Assembly: GCA_965199725.1 (NCBI GenBank)
Contig: OZ241321.1
Location: forward strand, 434,001 to 498,000
Direction of reading: 5' to 3'
Length of the DNA: 64,000 nucleotides
DNA from: G965199725 sp965199725
Lineage (GTDB): Bacteria; Pseudomonadota; Gammaproteobacteria; Nitrosococcales; Methylophagaceae
In this document: in pieces, positions 45,301 to 55,604 of the stretch
Position numbering within the stretch: position 1 is the first letter of the stretch
Layout of the letters: every line of letters begins with the position of its first letter
Made by a program: the position numbers and the translations under genes
The notes under the pieces: generated by a model
Seen by the model: only the letters and a program-made list of their open reading frames with translations
What the model was told of the DNA's origin: nothing
The model's database searches: none

Positions 45301-48020
45301 TAGTTAATAGCGCCATGGCATTGCTTAAACTTCTTGCCACTACCACAAGGACAAGGTTCATTACGACCGACTTTTCTACTATTACGTGTCACTGGCTGCT
45401 GACGCTGACCGTCTGTGATATCATTAGTATCAGCAGTCATGCTGGTGACTGATTCATGTTGATACTTAACGTCTTGCTCGGTCTGCCGCCGCTGTTTTTT
45501 AACCACCTCAACATCCTGCTCTGTCTTTACCTTGACCTTTAACAAAAGCGATACAATATCATGCTTCATGCTATCTAACATGCTGGAAAATAAGCCATAG
45601 GCTTCGCGCTTAAACTCCTGTTTTGGATCTTTTTGGGCATAACCACGCAGATTAATCCCTTGCCGCAAGTGATCCATTTGCGCCAGATGGTCTTTCCATG
45701 TTCTGTCAAGTATTTGTAACATAATTGCTTTTTCAAAGTGACGCATCAGTTCACTACCTACCATGGCTTCTTTTTGCTGATGGGTTTTTTCTGCTTCGGC
45801 AATAATGCGCTTTCTTAATGTACCTTCGTGCAATTCATCATCTTCCTGTAGCCAGATTGCAACAGGTAAATCTAACGCAAAATCATCACGCAATGACTCG
45901 GCCAAGCCATCAATATTCCATTGTTCTTCAATGGTATTTTCTGGCACATAAGCGCTAATAGTCCTATCAATAACCGTTGTTAGCATAGCAGTCACCGCTT
46001 CTGATGCATCTTCAGATGCCATCAGTTCATTGCGCTGTTGGTATACGACCTTGCGCTGATCATTGGCGACATCATCAAACTCAAGCAATTGTTTGCGAAT
46101 ATCAAAATTATGGCCTTCCACTTTCTTCTGGGCGTTTTCAATAGCGCGTGACACCCATGGATGCTCAATTGCTTCACCTTTGTCCATACCTAACTTTTGC
46201 ATTAAACCAGCCATGCGTTCTGAGGCGAAAATACGCATTAAGTTATCTTCAAGTGATAAATAAAAACGGGTTGAGCCCGGATCACCCTGACGACCAGATC
46301 GCCCTCGTAACTGATTGTCAATGCGTCGCGACTCATGACGTTCAGAGCCGATCACATGTAAGCCACCAGCTTTAATTACCTCATCATGGCGCGCTTGCCA
46401 GCTTTCAGTTACTTTTGTCTTATCACTGGCACTCAAGTTTTCGCCTAGGGCTTTTAATTCAGCTTCCAGATTACCACCTAATACAATATCAGTACCGCGT
46501 CCAGCCATATTGGTAGCGATGGTCACAGCGCCAGGCTGACCTGCCTGCTCAATAATATGCGCCTCTTTTTCATGAAATTTAGCATTCAATACTGCATGTT
46601 TTATCTTGTCCTTTTTTAATAAATCATGCAGGTATTCAGAGCTTTCAATAGAAGATGTGCCGACTAATACGGGTTGTTTTTTGGCAACACAACGCTTTAT
46701 ATCATCAGTAATTGCCTGATATTTTTCTGTGGTAGTTAAATAAATCTGATCAGCTTGATCCTGACGCACCATAGTGCGATGGGTTGGCACAACAATAACT
46801 TCTAAACCATAAATAGATTGCAATTCAAATGCTTCAGTATCTGCCGTGCCTGTCATACCAGATAATTTTGTATATAAACGGAAAAAATTCTGGAATGTGA
46901 TTGATGCCAGCGTCTGATTTTCATTTTGAATTGATACGCCTTCTTTTGCTTCTAGCGCCTGATGCAAACCATCTGACCAGCGCCGACCTGCCATTGTACG
47001 GCCGGTAAACTCATCAACAATAACTACTTGATTATCCTGTACAATGTAGTCAACATCACGCTGAAAAAGCACATGGGCACGCAAAGCTGCAGTTACATGG
47101 TGCATCAAGCTGATATTGGCAGCATCGTACAAGCTGGCATCAGCATCCAGAATGGACGACTGGGTTAGTAAGTGTTCAATTTTTTCATGACCGGCCTCAG
47201 TAAAGTGAACTTGTTTTATCTTTTCATCAACAATATAATCACCTGCAATCTCAACATCTTCACCTTCACCAATTTGCTGTGATAATTCAGGTATGATGGC
47301 ATTGACACGCTGATAGAGATCTGAGCTGTCTTCTGCTGGCCCTGAAATAATTAGCGGGGTTCGCGCCTCATCAATCAAAATAGAATCAACTTCATCTACA
47401 ACAGCAAAATGTAATTCCCGTTGCACCCTCTCTTCCATGCTAAAAGCCATATTGTCACGTAAATAATCAAAACCAAACTCATTATTGGTACCATAAGTAA
47501 TATCGCATGCGTATGCTTCACGGCGGGCATCAGAATCTAAACCAGAGACGATGACACCTGTGGTCAGCCCCAAAAACTGGTAAAGCTCCCCCATCCAGGT
47601 AGCATCACGCTGGGCAAGATAATCATTTACCGTAACCACATGAACACCATGCCCTTCAAGCGCATTGAGATAAACAGCTAACGTTGCCACCAATGTTTTA
47701 CCTTCACCAGTACGCATTTCAGCTATTTTGCCCTCATTGAGCACCATGCCACCTATCATCTGCACATCAAAATGGCGCATGTTAAGCACGCGCTTACCTG
47801 CTTCTCTTATTACAGCGAACGCTTCTGGCAAAATAGCATCTAATGAACTGCTTTTCACCAAGCGCCTTTTGAACTCGGCTGTTTTTGCCTTAAGCATTAC
47901 ATCGTCAAGCCCTTCAATGTCAGTTTCATAGCCAGCAATAGTGGCAACTACCTTATGCAATTGCTTGAGTACCCGATCATTTCGGCTACCGAATATCTTG
48001 TTAAAAAACGTGTTGAACAT
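45300..48020 (-). CDS. secA: Preprotein translocase ATPase SecA
   Basis: 906-residue motor of the Sec pathway at the inner membrane. Walker A region MRTGEGKTLVATL, DEVDSILIDEARTPLIISG, the preprotein crosslinking domain, second nucleotide domain with TNMAGRGTDIVLGGN and the RRIDNQLRGRSGRQGDPGS motif (read in part), and the C-terminal zinc tail NEPCPCGSGKKFKQCHG for SecB/lipid binding. No secM-like gene precedes it; an M23 peptidase gene does. Confidence 0.97.
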   Translation of the reverse strand: MFNTFFNKIFGSRNDRVLKQLHKVVATIAGYETDIEGLDDVMLKAKTAEFKRRLVKSSSLDAILPEAFAVIREAGKRVLNMRHFDVQMIGGMVLNEGKIAEMRTGEGKTLVATLAVYLNALEGHGVHVVTVNDYLAQRDATWMGELYQFLGLTTGVIVSGLDSDARREAYACDITYGTNNEFGFDYLRDNMAFSMEERVQRELHFAVVDEVDSILIDEARTPLIISGPAEDSSDLYQRVNAIIPELSQQIGEGEDVEIAGDYIVDEKIKQVHFTEAGHEKIEHLLTQSSILDADASLYDAANISLMHHVTAALRAHVLFQRDVDYIVQDNQVVIVDEFTGRTMAGRRWSDGLHQALEAKEGVSIQNENQTLASITFQNFFRLYTKLSGMTGTADTEAFELQSIYGLEVIVVPTHRTMVRQDQADQIYLTTTEKYQAITDDIKRCVAKKQPVLVGTSSIESSEYLHDLLKKDKIKHAVLNAKFHEKEAHIIEQAGQPGAVTIATNMAGRGTDIVLGGNLEAELKALGENLSASDKTKVTESWQARHDEVIKAGGLHVIGSERHESRRIDNQLRGRSGRQGDPGSTRFYLSLEDNLMRIFASERMAGLMQKLGMDKGEAIEHPWVSRAIENAQKKVEGHNFDIRKQLLEFDDVANDQRKVVYQQRNELMASEDASEAVTAMLTTVIDRTISAYVPENTIEEQWNIDGLAESLRDDFALDLPVAIWLQEDDELHEGTLRKRIIAEAEKTHQQKEAMVGSELMRHFEKAIMLQILDRTWKDHLAQMDHLRQGINLRGYAQKDPKQEFKREAYGLFSSMLDSMKHDIVSLLLKVKVKTEQDVEVVKKQRRQTEQDVKYQHESVTSMTADTNDITDGQRQQPVTRNSRKVGRNEPCPCGSGKKFKQCHGAIN

Positions 48021-48182
48021 ATTAGATTGTGATTACCTATACACAAAAACCAGTTTTTATATGGTGAAAATCATGTTATGGCGACCGAGTTATTAACTAA
48101 AAATTCAAATGATAGGCGATAAATTAAAACAGATTTGTTGACGAATATGCCATTAAGGCAGTAAAATAGTCACTGACAGATA

Positions 48183-49055
48183 CTACTTAACAAAATTATA
48201 CGGATTGACTCTACGGTCATTTAACAGGACTTCTAAATGTACATGAGGCCCTGTTGATCGACCTGTTGATCCCATTAATGCCACTTGTTGGCCTTTTTTA
48301 ACTCTATCGTCATTTGCTACTTTGAGTTCGGCATTGTGCGCATAGCGGGTGATATAGCCATTACCGTGATCAATTTCAACTAATTTACCATAGCCGCTAC
48401 GCCTGCCTGCCCACTTAACAATGCCATCTGCAATGGCATAAACACCGCTACCTGCTTCACCAGCGAAATCCAATCCGTGATGAAATGCTTTTTTACCATT
48501 GAAAGGGTCTATGCGATAACCATAATAGGATGAAATCCAGCCATCTTTTATCGGTTTGCCGCTAGGAATAGTTGATTCAATACTATCCTCAGTAATGAGA
48601 TAATCGCGTAACATCATAATCTGCGCTGATTGCTTGGTCAGTGTTGTTTCAAGCTGGGAGGCATGCTGATTAAACTCATCAGCAGTCAAGCTAATACCAA
48701 GCTTATCTATACCGCCCTGTGGCACTTTTTCATCCAAATCGTATTGGATAATATCCATACCGTTCATTGTTACCAATTTTTCCACCAGCGCTTTTATGCG
48801 GATAGTTTCTGCCTGTAGCCCTCCCAAACGCTCAGTATAATAAGAACGGACCGCTGCCATCTCAGCCGCGCGTTCATCTTCGGTCACCATTGACAACAAG
48901 TCAACACGATTGAATGTTGTTAGCTGGTAATAAAGTAGCCAGAATGACAATATAACGGTAGATACCAACAAACTGGCAGCAATGAGTAAGCTGTTCTTGT
49001 TCAAGTGCCACTGCCTGTGTTTGTTACTTTTTTGTGAGACAATGATAATTTTCAT
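48183..49055 (-). CDS. M23 (LytM) family metallopeptidase with membrane anchor
   Basis: 290 residues: N-terminal membrane segment (about 21-43), a coiled-coil-like region (60-110), and a LytM domain. The zinc motifs are intact: HxxxD in FHHGLDFAGEAG and HxH in GPHVHLEVLL, with YGYRIDPFNGKKAFHHG leading in. Such secA-linked periplasmic endopeptidases cut peptidoglycan cross-links or activate amidases. It is divergent from dciA with only 20 bases between the start codons. Confidence 0.9.
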   Translation of the reverse strand: MKIIIVSQKSNKHRQWHLNKNSLLIAASLLVSTVILSFWLLYYQLTTFNRVDLLSMVTEDERAAEMAAVRSYYTERLGGLQAETIRIKALVEKLVTMNGMDIIQYDLDEKVPQGGIDKLGISLTADEFNQHASQLETTLTKQSAQIMMLRDYLITEDSIESTIPSGKPIKDGWISSYYGYRIDPFNGKKAFHHGLDFAGEAGSGVYAIADGIVKWAGRRSGYGKLVEIDHGNGYITRYAHNAELKVANDDRVKKGQQVALMGSTGRSTGPHVHLEVLLNDRRVNPYNFVK

Positions 49056-49075
49056 AATCTATTATAATAACATCT

Positions 49076-49387
49076 ATGACAACACAACCAAAAATAATTC
49101 GCTCAATCGTACAGCAGCACTTAGTATTGCAAAAATTATCCCAACGCGCCCAACATTTATCAGTACTTAACCGCCTGTTGCTTAATGCCCTACCTGATCA
49201 GTTTGCCCCACATTGTCATTTGGCAAACATGATTGGTAGCACTTTGATTATTCATGTTGACAGTGCTGCCCATGCTAGCTTGATGCGTTTTCAGGTGCCC
49301 GAACTTACCCACACATTAGGGACGGCGATGAATACAGCTATTACTCATATTGAGATTAAGGTCAGGTCTCACGATACAAAATTTTAA
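49076..49387 (+). CDS. dciA: DciA-like (DUF721) protein
   Basis: 103-residue DUF721 protein; DciA is the ancestral loader of the replicative helicase DnaB. The fold pattern is visible as a helical N-terminus (LSQRAQHLSVLNRLLLNALP), CHLANMIGSTLIIHVDSAAHASLMRFQ and the final beta strand HIEIKVRS. It lacks the long C-terminal tail of some members. Position between lpxC and secA agrees with many gammaproteobacteria. Confidence 0.85.
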   Translation: MTTQPKIIRSIVQQHLVLQKLSQRAQHLSVLNRLLLNALPDQFAPHCHLANMIGSTLIIHVDSAAHASLMRFQVPELTHTLGTAMNTAITHIEIKVRSHDTKF

Positions 49388-49492
49388 GTATATGGCCACT
49401 TAATCTATTGCTGTATCAACAATAGGAACTATTGCAACAGACAGCGTTGTTAATTAATCGGCGAGTAAGGTAAATATTATCTTGAAAACTGG

Positions 49493-49508
49493 CAAAGTGT
49501 TTTGCCCT
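49493..49508 (-). terminator. Weak terminator-like hairpin after lpxC
   Basis: Minus-strand GGCAAA-ACAC-TTTGCC followed by AGTTTTC, beginning 19 bases after the lpxC stop. The stem is only 6 bases and the T run is short. It could end the dcw transcript. Confidence 0.35.
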
Positions 49509-49526
49509 GTAACTTATGATTTTAAA

Positions 49527-50441
49527 CTACACAATGGATGCAACAGGACGACTAAATGGAATAGGTGAATCCTGCTCATCCTCAAAGCTTACTAATTCCC
49601 ACGCGCGCTGTTCTGCCAATAGCGTACGCAACAATTTATTGTTAACTTCGTGACCTGACTTATAACCACTGAATGAGCCAATCAGACTGTGACCAAGCAG
49701 GTACAGATCACCAATAGCATCTAATACTTTATGGCGAACAAACTCATCCTCATAACGTAGCCCATCTTCATTAACCACGCGATAATCATCAACAACGATT
49801 GCGTTATCTAGGCTACCACCCAAGGCAAGATTATTCTCACGTAGTTTTTCAATATCCTTCATAAAACCAAACGTACGTGCACGGCTGACCTCGCGCACAA
49901 AAGAAGTCGATGAAAAATCAACCTCAACTTCCTGTGGTCGACCAATAAATGCAGGATGAGAAAAATCAATAGCAACGCTTACCTTAAATCCATTAAAGGG
50001 TTCAAATTTCGCCCACTTATCATCATATCCGACGATAACCGGTTTCTTGATGCGGATAAACTTTTTAGGAGCAATCTGTTCTTCTATACCAGCCGATTGC
50101 ACCAGAAACACAAAAGGCCCAGCACTGCCATCCATGATGGGTACTTCAGCAGCATCTAAATCAATATAGGCATTGTCAATACCAAGCCCAGCAAAAGCAG
50201 AAAGCAAATGCTCAACCGTTGATACCTGTTGACCATTGCCAACCAAGGTGGTTGACAGAGCAGTTTCACCTACATTTTTGGCTTTGGCCGCAATTTCAAC
50301 AACAGGATCCAAATCAATGCGTCTGAAGACAATGCCGGTATCTGGGGCAGCAGGTCGTAAGGTCAAATAGACCATGTCGCCACTGTGCAGACCAACACCT
50401 GTCGCACGAATCACATTTTTTAATGTCCTCTGCTTTATCAT
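49527..50441 (-). CDS. lpxC: UDP-3-O-acyl-N-acetylglucosamine deacetylase
   Basis: Committed zinc enzyme of lipid A synthesis. 304 residues. Zinc ligands: His in STVEHLLSAFAGLG and the H-x3-D of FVRHKVLDAIGDLYLLGH; catalytic Glu is in EVPIMDGSAGPF context. The ATG at 50441 (MIKQRTLKN) follows AAAGG by 6 bases; an in-frame start 18 bases upstream is less typical. It ends the dcw cluster after ftsZ as usual, 91 bases away. Confidence 0.97.
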   Translation of the reverse strand: MIKQRTLKNVIRATGVGLHSGDMVYLTLRPAAPDTGIVFRRIDLDPVVEIAAKAKNVGETALSTTLVGNGQQVSTVEHLLSAFAGLGIDNAYIDLDAAEVPIMDGSAGPFVFLVQSAGIEEQIAPKKFIRIKKPVIVGYDDKWAKFEPFNGFKVSVAIDFSHPAFIGRPQEVEVDFSSTSFVREVSRARTFGFMKDIEKLRENNLALGGSLDNAIVVDDYRVVNEDGLRYEDEFVRHKVLDAIGDLYLLGHSLIGSFSGYKSGHEVNNKLLRTLLAEQRAWELVSFEDEQDSPIPFSRPVASIV

Positions 50442-50532
50442 AAAAAACCTTTTTAACACTAACTAATATGATAACCTTCAAGCACTGACGTTTTATCTAG
50501 TATAATCAATGCCTTCACACCAAGCAACTCCT

Positions 50533-51681
50533 CTAATCTGCCTGGGTACGCAAAAATGCTGGAATATCGTAATAATCCACGCTGACATCATCACCAACTG
50601 CCTGCTGCCGCCGCGTACCTTCTTTTTCCCGTATAATCGTTGGCTTATCATAATTAGAAGCAGCTTCTGTGTCGTTGTTCTGAAGGGACGCTTGTTTTTG
50701 AACACGCTCAACCCGAATTTTTTCAACGCCTAATCCTGTTGCTACAACAGTGACCTTAATCTCATCTGTCATCGCAGAATCAATCACAGCGCCAACAACA
50801 ATCGTTGCATCTTCAGAGGCAAACTTCCTGACTGTATTGCCCACATCATCAAATTCAGACATCTTCATATCCATGCCACCAGTGATGTTAATCAGCAAGC
50901 CTCTTGCTCCAGATAAATCAATACCTTCCAAAAGCGGGCTTGATACTGCGCTTTCTGCCGCCTCTATAGCACGATTATCACCTGATGCTTGCCCTGTTCC
51001 CATCATTGCCATACCCATTTCTGACATAACGGTGCGTACATCAGCAAAATCCACATTAATCAGGCCTTCCTGGGTAATCAAATCGGCAATGCCTTGCACG
51101 GCACCTAATAAAACATCGTTAGCTGCCTTAAAGGCATCAATCATTGAAATGTCTCTCCCTAACACTGACAGCAGTCTTTCATTCGGAATGGTAATTAGTG
51201 AATCAACATGCTGCTTTAATTCAGCTAAACCCGCTTCAGCAACTTTCAATCGTTTACCGCCTTCAAATGGAAACGGCTTGGTCACTACCGCAACGGTCAA
51301 AATGCCCATATCTTTGGCAATCTGAGCAATCACGGGTGCAGCACCAGTACCCGTTCCACCGCCCATGCCTGCGGCAATAAATATCATATCTGCTCCATCA
51401 AGCACTTCCATGATGCGTTCACGATCTTCCAGTGCAGCCTGACGGCCTATGTCGGGGTCTGCGCCAGCACCTAACCCTTTAGTAATATCAGTACCTAATT
51501 GCAACTGCGTGTTGGCTGAACTTTGTCTCAATGCCTGCGCATCAGTATTAAGACAAATAAAATCAACACCGTCAATTTTACTGGCTACCATGTGTTCAAG
51601 TGCATTGCTACCGCCGCCGCCAACGCCAATAACTTTAATCACTGCATTTTGTGTATAAGTATCAATTAATTCAAATGGCAT
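50533..51681 (-). CDS. ftsZ: Cell division GTPase FtsZ
   Basis: 382-residue tubulin homologue forming the Z ring. GTP-binding GVGGGGSNALEHM and tubulin signature GGGTGTGAAPVIAQ, T7 loop region VNVDFADVRTVM-like (INVDFADVRTVM), and the conserved C-terminal peptide DYYDIPAFLRTQAD that binds FtsA and ZipA. The unstructured linker is short. 54 bases downstream of ftsA. Confidence 0.98.
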   Translation of the reverse strand: MPFELIDTYTQNAVIKVIGVGGGGSNALEHMVASKIDGVDFICLNTDAQALRQSSANTQLQLGTDITKGLGAGADPDIGRQAALEDRERIMEVLDGADMIFIAAGMGGGTGTGAAPVIAQIAKDMGILTVAVVTKPFPFEGGKRLKVAEAGLAELKQHVDSLITIPNERLLSVLGRDISMIDAFKAANDVLLGAVQGIADLITQEGLINVDFADVRTVMSEMGMAMMGTGQASGDNRAIEAAESAVSSPLLEGIDLSGARGLLINITGGMDMKMSEFDDVGNTVRKFASEDATIVVGAVIDSAMTDEIKVTVVATGLGVEKIRVERVQKQASLQNNDTEAASNYDKPTIIREKEGTRRQQAVGDDVSVDYYDIPAFLRTQAD

Positions 51682-51735
51682 CGTTCTTCTCCTTCACAAT
51701 TTTAAAATAATAGGGTTGTCAACCTGATTAATGTA

Positions 51736-52986
51736 CTAAATATAATTGCCTTTAAACCAGCTTTTCATGCGCGCAAACATACTGCTAAAACCACTGACTG
51801 GAACTGAGTCAAATCTTAGTTGCTCTTCTTTGTTGCCATATAACAAAAGCCCTACGCCTGTTGCATGTATAGGGTTTCGTACCACATCCACCAATCCACC
51901 CACATATCGTGGCGAACCCAGCCTTACTGGCAAATGAAATATTTCTTCGGCCAAGTCAATCACGCCCTCCATCTTAGCGCTCCCGCCTGTGAGCACAACA
52001 CCCGCTGCCAACATTTCTTCAAAACCGCTGCGTTGTAATTCTTCTTTTATCAGTAGCAGCAACTCTTCATAGCGAGGCTTAACAACTTCAGCCAGCCTCT
52101 GCCGTTGTAATCTACGTGGTGGGCGATCACCAAAACTGGGTACCTCAATCGTCTCATCTTCCCCCACTAACTGGGTCAACGCACAGGCATATTTCATTTT
52201 GATATCTTCTGCATATTGAGCAGGTGTTCTTAACACAATGGCAATGTCATTAGTAACCTGATGGCCAGCAATCGGAATTACCGCCGTGTGCATAATTGCA
52301 CCATCAACAAAGACAGCAATATCTGTTGTACCACCACCAATATCAACAAGACACACACCTAGTTCTTTTTCGTCATGCTCCAAAACCGAATAACTTGAAG
52401 CAATTTGTTCCAAAATAATGCCATCAACAGCCAAACCACAACGTTCAACGCATTTTGTAATGTTTTGTGCCGCACTCACAGCACCTGTTATCAAATGCAC
52501 TTTTGCCTCCAGACGGACACCAGACATGCCTATTGGTTCACGTATGCCTTCCTGCTCATCGATAATATACGCCTGTGGCATGACATGTAATAACCGCTGG
52601 TCACCGGGAAAGTGAACCGCCTTGGCTGCGTCTAATACACGATCGACATCTCCCTGCAACACTTCCATATCACGGATGGCAACCGTGCCATGTGAATTTA
52701 AGCTACGAATATGGCTGCCAGCAATGCCTGCATACACAGAGTTAATACGGCAACCTGCCATTAATTCAGCCTCCTCAACAGCACGCTGGATTGACTGTAC
52801 TGTTGACTCAATATTGACCACCACGCCCCTTTTCATTCCACGAGAAGGGTGAGAACCAACACCAATCACTTCCAGTGTATTGTTGTTCGGCCCATCAGTT
52901 ACAACCGGCTCGGCAACAATTGCAACTACTTTTGATGTCCCAATATCTAACCCAACAATTAAATCTTTATCATTCTTTTTAGCCAT
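51736..52986 (-). CDS. ftsA: Cell division protein FtsA
   Basis: 416-residue actin-like protein that tethers FtsZ to the membrane. Nucleotide motifs: IVGLDIGTSKVVAIV, CLVDIGGGTTDIAVF and VVLTGGSAKMEG. The 1C domain and the amphipathic C-terminal targeting helix (MFARMKSWFKGNYI) are present. Starts directly after ftsQ. Confidence 0.97.
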   Translation of the reverse strand: MAKKNDKDLIVGLDIGTSKVVAIVAEPVVTDGPNNNTLEVIGVGSHPSRGMKRGVVVNIESTVQSIQRAVEEAELMAGCRINSVYAGIAGSHIRSLNSHGTVAIRDMEVLQGDVDRVLDAAKAVHFPGDQRLLHVMPQAYIIDEQEGIREPIGMSGVRLEAKVHLITGAVSAAQNITKCVERCGLAVDGIILEQIASSYSVLEHDEKELGVCLVDIGGGTTDIAVFVDGAIMHTAVIPIAGHQVTNDIAIVLRTPAQYAEDIKMKYACALTQLVGEDETIEVPSFGDRPPRRLQRQRLAEVVKPRYEELLLLIKEELQRSGFEEMLAAGVVLTGGSAKMEGVIDLAEEIFHLPVRLGSPRYVGGLVDVVRNPIHATGVGLLLYGNKEEQLRFDSVPVSGFSSMFARMKSWFKGNYI

Positions 52987-53781
52987 TTACACCATTCCGT
53001 TAAAATCGGGTCTTATTCCTTGCTTCCATGAGACTGATACACCGTTTGGATAACGCATATCTATTGCTGCTATCTGTGACTGATGCGCTGCCAATACAGA
53101 CCCATAAACCATTAAAAAACGCTGAAAACGCTGCTCGCTGTCATCGTTAGGGCGACCAAACAACACTTTTATGCCATTATGCAGGGTCATGCTCCATGCA
53201 TGACGTTCATTCATCAACAAATGGCTGATTATCAACCCTTCACGTTCCAGCATGGAGCTTATCTGCAAGTAATGTCTAGTGAGTAATCTGTAACTATCTT
53301 CAGGACCATTAAGCACTGGCAAATCAGTTGGCAACGTTCTTTTATCAGGTGTAAACATATCACCATCAGCACTCACCAGACCATGTTTACCCCACCTTGC
53401 AACAGCAACCCGCTCACTGACAATTAAGCGCAGACTATCAGGCCAGACTCTAGTAACCTGTACCTTGTCAACCCACGGCAAAACCTTGCCAGCATTCTGG
53501 ATACCAGCAACATCAACATTCAGCAAACTGCCTCGGGTAAATTGACGCACTGCTGCATTAAAGGCCTGTTTGTCAACATGGTGAAAACTGCCAATGACAC
53601 TAACGCGTAATATAGGTAAAATATGATTGCTGTTATACTGAATTAATACACCAGTGATAATCACCGCAAACCCAATGGCAACTAATATCGCATGGCGGAC
53701 AAAATATCGCCATGTAAGTGACTTATGCTGTTTAAAGGCAGATCCACGGGCAGTACTTGGTTTTGTTTGTATAATTGACAC
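52987..53781 (-). CDS. ftsQ: Cell division protein FtsQ
   Basis: 264-residue bitopic protein of the FtsQBL complex. Cytoplasmic basic N-terminus, membrane helix at about 31-49, POTRA domain (ILRVSVIGSFHHVDKQAF), and the beta domain with VDKVQVTRVWPDSLRLIVSE and the ftsQ motif ...AIDMRYPNGVSVSW. It abuts ddl. Confidence 0.94.
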   Translation of the reverse strand: MSIIQTKPSTARGSAFKQHKSLTWRYFVRHAILVAIGFAVIITGVLIQYNSNHILPILRVSVIGSFHHVDKQAFNAAVRQFTRGSLLNVDVAGIQNAGKVLPWVDKVQVTRVWPDSLRLIVSERVAVARWGKHGLVSADGDMFTPDKRTLPTDLPVLNGPEDSYRLLTRHYLQISSMLEREGLIISHLLMNERHAWSMTLHNGIKVLFGRPNDDSEQRFQRFLMVYGSVLAAHQSQIAAIDMRYPNGVSVSWKQGIRPDFNGMV

Positions 53782-54717
53782 CTAACTCTCCATGCTGGTT
53801 GCCAATATTTGCCAAACTAATTGATTAAAACTGATTCTGGCATATTCTGCAGCTATAGGAACTAAGCTATGACTGGTCATACCGGGTACGCTGTTTGCCT
53901 CAAGCAAATAAAACTGACCTGATCTATCGCGCATCAAGTCAATGCGCCCCCAGCCTGTCATGCGCAAACCATTAAATGCCTGTAACGCAAGTTGCTGGCA
54001 CTGTTGCTCCTCTTCTTTGGTTAAACCGCATGGGCATAAATACTCGGTAGTATCCGCCTGGTATTTTGCGACAAAATCATAAAAGCTGTTTGGTGTTTTA
54101 AGCCGAATGACTGGTAATGCTTTTTGCCCTACTATTGCAACCGTGTATTCCTCGCCCTCAACCCACGATTCAGCAATCACCTCAGTATCAAACCGCGTTG
54201 CAAGCAAAACGGCATCCGTGATGTCACAGGCTGATATTACTTTGGTCATGCCAATACTTGATCCTTCATTTACAGGTTTGATAATTAGGGGTAAACCTGC
54301 TTTTTCTAAGATAGTTTCAACATTATCATCCGTACTGACCTGGATAAATGGCGGTGTAGGTAAACCTTGCTGTAACCATAACTGTTTGGTTAACACCTTG
54401 TTGATTGACAGTACTGCACCTATGATGCCGCTACCTGTATAAGGAATACGCAATGACTCAAGCAGACCCTGAGTTTGGCCATCCTCGCCGCCACGCCCGT
54501 GTAGTGCAATAAATGCACGATCAAAGTTTCCAGCAATTAATTTGTCAATCACACTATTATTTACATCAATCTTATGTGCATCAATATGCTGTTCATGCAA
54601 AGCACGTAATACAGCATGACCGCTGTTTAGTGATATGTCGCGCTCAGAAGAATCGCCACCCATCAACACGGCTACCTTGCCAAAAGTATCTCCTACTGAT
54701 GTATCACGCATTACCAT
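53782..54717 (-). CDS. ddl: D-alanine--D-alanine ligase
   Basis: 311-residue ATP-grasp enzyme that makes the D-Ala-D-Ala peptide terminus. VAVLMGGDSSERDISLNSG at the N-terminus, LHGRGGEDGQTQGLLE, the GSSIGMTKV loop, and the C-terminal EANSVPGMTSHSLVP. It overlaps the end of murB by 7 bases. In-cluster position supports the DdlB type. Confidence 0.96.
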   Translation of the reverse strand: MVMRDTSVGDTFGKVAVLMGGDSSERDISLNSGHAVLRALHEQHIDAHKIDVNNSVIDKLIAGNFDRAFIALHGRGGEDGQTQGLLESLRIPYTGSGIIGAVLSINKVLTKQLWLQQGLPTPPFIQVSTDDNVETILEKAGLPLIIKPVNEGSSIGMTKVISACDITDAVLLATRFDTEVIAESWVEGEEYTVAIVGQKALPVIRLKTPNSFYDFVAKYQADTTEYLCPCGLTKEEEQQCQQLALQAFNGLRMTGWGRIDLMRDRSGQFYLLEANSVPGMTSHSLVPIAAEYARISFNQLVWQILATSMES

Positions 54718-55604
54718 TCAGCTTCTCCGACAATGTGCACTTCAGGTGACAATGTAACGCCATGTATTAATTCAATTTTTTGCTGGATAAGCTTAATAAG
54801 TGCTTCAATATCTGTCGCTGTCGCTGTACCATCGTTAATAATAAAATTGGCATGCTTGTCAGATACATGGGCGCCACCAATACGCGTCCCTTTTAAACCA
54901 GTGCTTTCAATCAGTCGCCCAGCAAAATCATTTTTCGGGTTACGAAATACTGACCCAGCACACGGCTGGTTGATTGGCTGGTTGACACTACGACTTTTTA
55001 ATAGTGCTTTGATTGCTAAGGTTTCCCGCTGTGCATCGCCTTTTGGTAAGGCAAACACTGCTGACACAAACCATTCACCTGCTGGTAAGTTGACTTGACG
55101 ATAAGATACGTCAAAGTCTGCTGGCTTGCGCTGACGTAACACCCCTTGACGATCGACTGTGGCAACCTCTTGAACCAGTGTCCATATCTCCGATTGGTAT
55201 GCACCTGCATTCATCGCCAATGCACCACCCAAAGTACCAGGAATACCAGCAAGAAAAGCCAGACCTGATAAATTGGAGCGCGCCGCTATTTTAGCTAATT
55301 TGGCACAAGAGACGCCCACTTCAGCAGAAATTAACTGATCGCTTACTTCAACGTTATTGAGTACTCCTGCTGCTGCAACAACTGTGCCAGCAAAACCGCC
55401 ATCACGTACCAGTAAATTACTGCCTAACCCTAACCAAATGATAGATTCACTCGCCGATACTTGTGACAAAAACAACACTAAATCATCCACATCAGTTGGA
55501 CGATAAAAGTGCTGGGCAGTGCCTCCTACGCGCCATGACGTGTGTTTGGCTAACGGCTCATTGACTCGCAGCTCACCCTGCAAGCGCTGAAACAAAGCAA
55601 CCAT
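54711..55604 (-). CDS. murB: UDP-N-acetylenolpyruvoylglucosamine reductase
   Basis: FAD enzyme completing UDP-MurNAc. 297 residues with the ATG at 55604, which overlaps the murC stop (TAATG) and has AGG 5 bases upstream; a start 18 bases earlier has no ribosome site. Signatures: HTSWRVGGTAQHFYRP, LGLGSNLLVRDGG, GLAFLAGIPGTLGGALAMNAGAY, and GSVFRNP with the catalytic serine. The short loop form (type II-like versus type I) was not resolved. Confidence 0.95.
   Translation of the reverse strand: MVALFQRLQGELRVNEPLAKHTSWRVGGTAQHFYRPTDVDDLVLFLSQVSASESIIWLGLGSNLLVRDGGFAGTVVAAAGVLNNVEVSDQLISAEVGVSCAKLAKIAARSNLSGLAFLAGIPGTLGGALAMNAGAYQSEIWTLVQEVATVDRQGVLRQRKPADFDVSYRQVNLPAGEWFVSAVFALPKGDAQRETLAIKALLKSRSVNQPINQPCAGSVFRNPKNDFAGRLIESTGLKGTRIGGAHVSDKHANFIINDGTATATDIEALIKLIQQKIELIHGVTLSPEVHIVGEAEW

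Noticed and set aside
48021..48182. Possible secM-like regulator upstream of secA
   Set aside because: No open frame with a signal peptide and arrest motif is present in the 160 bases before secA.
50750..51325. 191-codon plus-strand frame opposite ftsZ
   Set aside because: Antisense shadow of ftsZ; serine/proline-rich composition is typical of such shadows.
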